Source: Yoonia sp. (GTDB lineage Bacteria; Pseudomonadota; Alphaproteobacteria; Rhodobacterales; Rhodobacteraceae). From it: a stretch of 6,710 nucleotides of DNA. Both the position numbers and the translations under genes were made by a program. Under the pieces are notes generated by a model, which did not search any database, was not told the DNA's origin, and saw only the letters and a list, made by a program, of their open reading frames with translations. Shown here piece by piece: positions 5,852 to 6,710 of the stretch; the stretch's first letter is position 1; every line of letters begins with the position of its first letter. Location of the stretch: contig JAHDGO010000112.1 in assembly GCA_020627605.1 (NCBI GenBank), positions 1 to 6,710 of the forward strand, read 5' to 3'.

Positions 5852-6710
5852 GCCTGCAGGGCAGCGGAAATCCCGGCCTGATCCAGACCAGCCTCGCCGA
5901 TGACAACCAGACGGGTTTCGCGCGGGGCTGCCCCGAAAGGCTGATCGAAATAGGTATCCACGCGCGGGCCGACGGCCTGCAATGTCAGGCGCATGGGCTT
6001 GCCCGCGACAGCGACGAAGCCCTTGAGCCGCAGAATGCCATTGGCGCGGATCACATCGGCGACCTGCTCTGCAAAGGCATTGGCGTCAGTGACCTCACCC
6101 CGCGTGACGATGAAGCTTTCGAACTCGTCATGGCCATGCTCATGTTCATGATCGTGATGATGGTCGTCGTTGTCATCATGGTGGTGATGGTGGTGGACTT
6201 CGTGCCGGGCTTCCAGATCACCCTCTGCCCCGATGCCCTGACCCAGCAGGACATCGACGGGCAATGCCCCCATCGACGCCTTGACCACTTGAACCCCGTC
6301 GCGGCTTTCACCTTTCAGTCGGGTGGTCAGGGCCTCGGCCTCTGCCGCGTCCAGCAGATCTGTTTTGTTGACGACAATCATGTCGGCACAGGCCACCTGA
6401 TCTTCGAACAGTTCCGACAGCGGTGTTTCGTGGTCGAGGTTTTCGTCCTGTGCACGCTGGGCATCGACGGCGGCGACGTTATGGGCAAACTGGCCGTCAT
6501 GCACGGCGCGGCCATCCACGACGGTCACAACGCCGTCGACCGTTACTTTGGTCGAGATACCGGGCCAGTTGAACGCGCGGACGAGTGGTTGGGGCAATGC
6601 CAGACCCGAGGTTTCGATCACGATATGATCGGGCTTGTCGTCGCGGGCCAGCAATGCTTCCATCGTGGGGATGAAATCGTCAGCCACGGTGCAGCAGATG
6701 CAGCCATTGG
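5848..6710 (-). CDS. cobW: CobW, COG0523 GTPase and cobalt chaperone (5' end outside window)
   Basis: A partial gene: 286 codons plus the stop are visible and the frame is open at the right edge. The Walker A loop and perhaps 60-80 N-terminal residues are missing. CobW is a G3E-family GTPase thought to deliver Co(II) for cobalamin synthesis. Seen: the metal-site motif NGCICCT (6708..6688), continuing as VADDFIPTMEALL; the GTPase segment ETSGLALPQP (from 6615); the NKTD guanine-specificity motif (6358..6369); a His-rich loop (6130..6204); and a C-terminal domain with RLKGFVAVAGKPMRLTLQAVG and YFDQPFGA. The in-frame GTG at 6687 is not the start, because it lies inside the conserved CxCC region. 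The relatives YjiA and ZinU handle zinc or other metals, but the position just upstream of cobN supports CobW. The stop overlaps the next gene in ATGA. Confidence 0.95.
   Translation of the reverse strand, partial: NGCICCTVADDFIPTMEALLARDDKPDHIVIETSGLALPQPLVRAFNWPGISTKVTVDGVVTVVDGRAVHDGQFAHNVAAVDAQRAQDENLDHETPLSELFEDQVACADMIVVNKTDLLDAAEAEALTTRLKGESRDGVQVVKASMGALPVDVLLGQGIGAEGDLEARHEVHHHHHHDDNDDHHHDHEHEHGHDEFESFIVTRGEVTDANAFAEQVADVIRANGILRLKGFVAVAGKPMRLTLQAVGPRVDTYFDQPFGAAPRETRLVVIGEAGLDQAGISAALQA

Noticed and set aside
6685..6687. The GTG codon at this position as the start of a 279-residue protein.
   Set aside because: The frame continues upstream through NGCICCT, the conserved CobW metal-site motif, so the true start lies beyond the window edge.

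Overview
The window is a stretch of the aerobic (cobalt-late) cobalamin biosynthesis locus of an alphaproteobacterium, most likely a member of the Rhodobacteraceae (Roseobacter group). This rests on the gene order, the close fit of CobN, CobO and CobW to their alphaproteobacterial forms, the GC-rich codon use, and a repeat of a kind I associate with Rhodobacteraceae. I worked from sequence alone, so genus and species are not claimed.

Layout, following transcription on the minus strand from right to left: cobW (5848..6710, 5' end cut off by the window edge) encodes a GTP-dependent cobalt chaperone. It overlaps by 4 bp (ATGA) with a GNAT acetyltransferase (5402..5851). A small, very basic 54-residue ORF (5235..5399) then lies on the plus strand, convergent with that GNAT and divergent from cobN. 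Next comes cobN (1474..5187), the large cobaltochelatase subunit, which again overlaps by ATGA with a second, unrelated GNAT (1016..1477). cobO (350..982), the corrinoid adenosyltransferase, follows after 33 bp. The 5' part of a YrbL-like gene (2..337) follows 12 bp later and runs off the left edge.

The three cob genes act close together in the pathway. CobW is thought to supply Co(II). CobN, with CobS and CobT encoded elsewhere, inserts cobalt into hydrogenobyrinic acid a,c-diamide. CobO adenosylates the reduced corrinoid. The two GNATs and the YrbL-like protein have no recognised step in the pathway and may simply share its transcript.

Most of the window is ordinary metabolism. Three points deserve a second look. 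A hairpin-bearing repeat-like element appears to be inserted in frame inside cobN, adding about 13 residues between conserved blocks. An unlisted small basic gene interrupts the cluster on the opposite strand. The two acetyltransferases are each coupled to a cobalt-handling gene by the same ATGA junction. No RNA genes, CRISPR arrays, insertion sequences or riboswitches were seen, and no gap between genes exceeds 50 bases.
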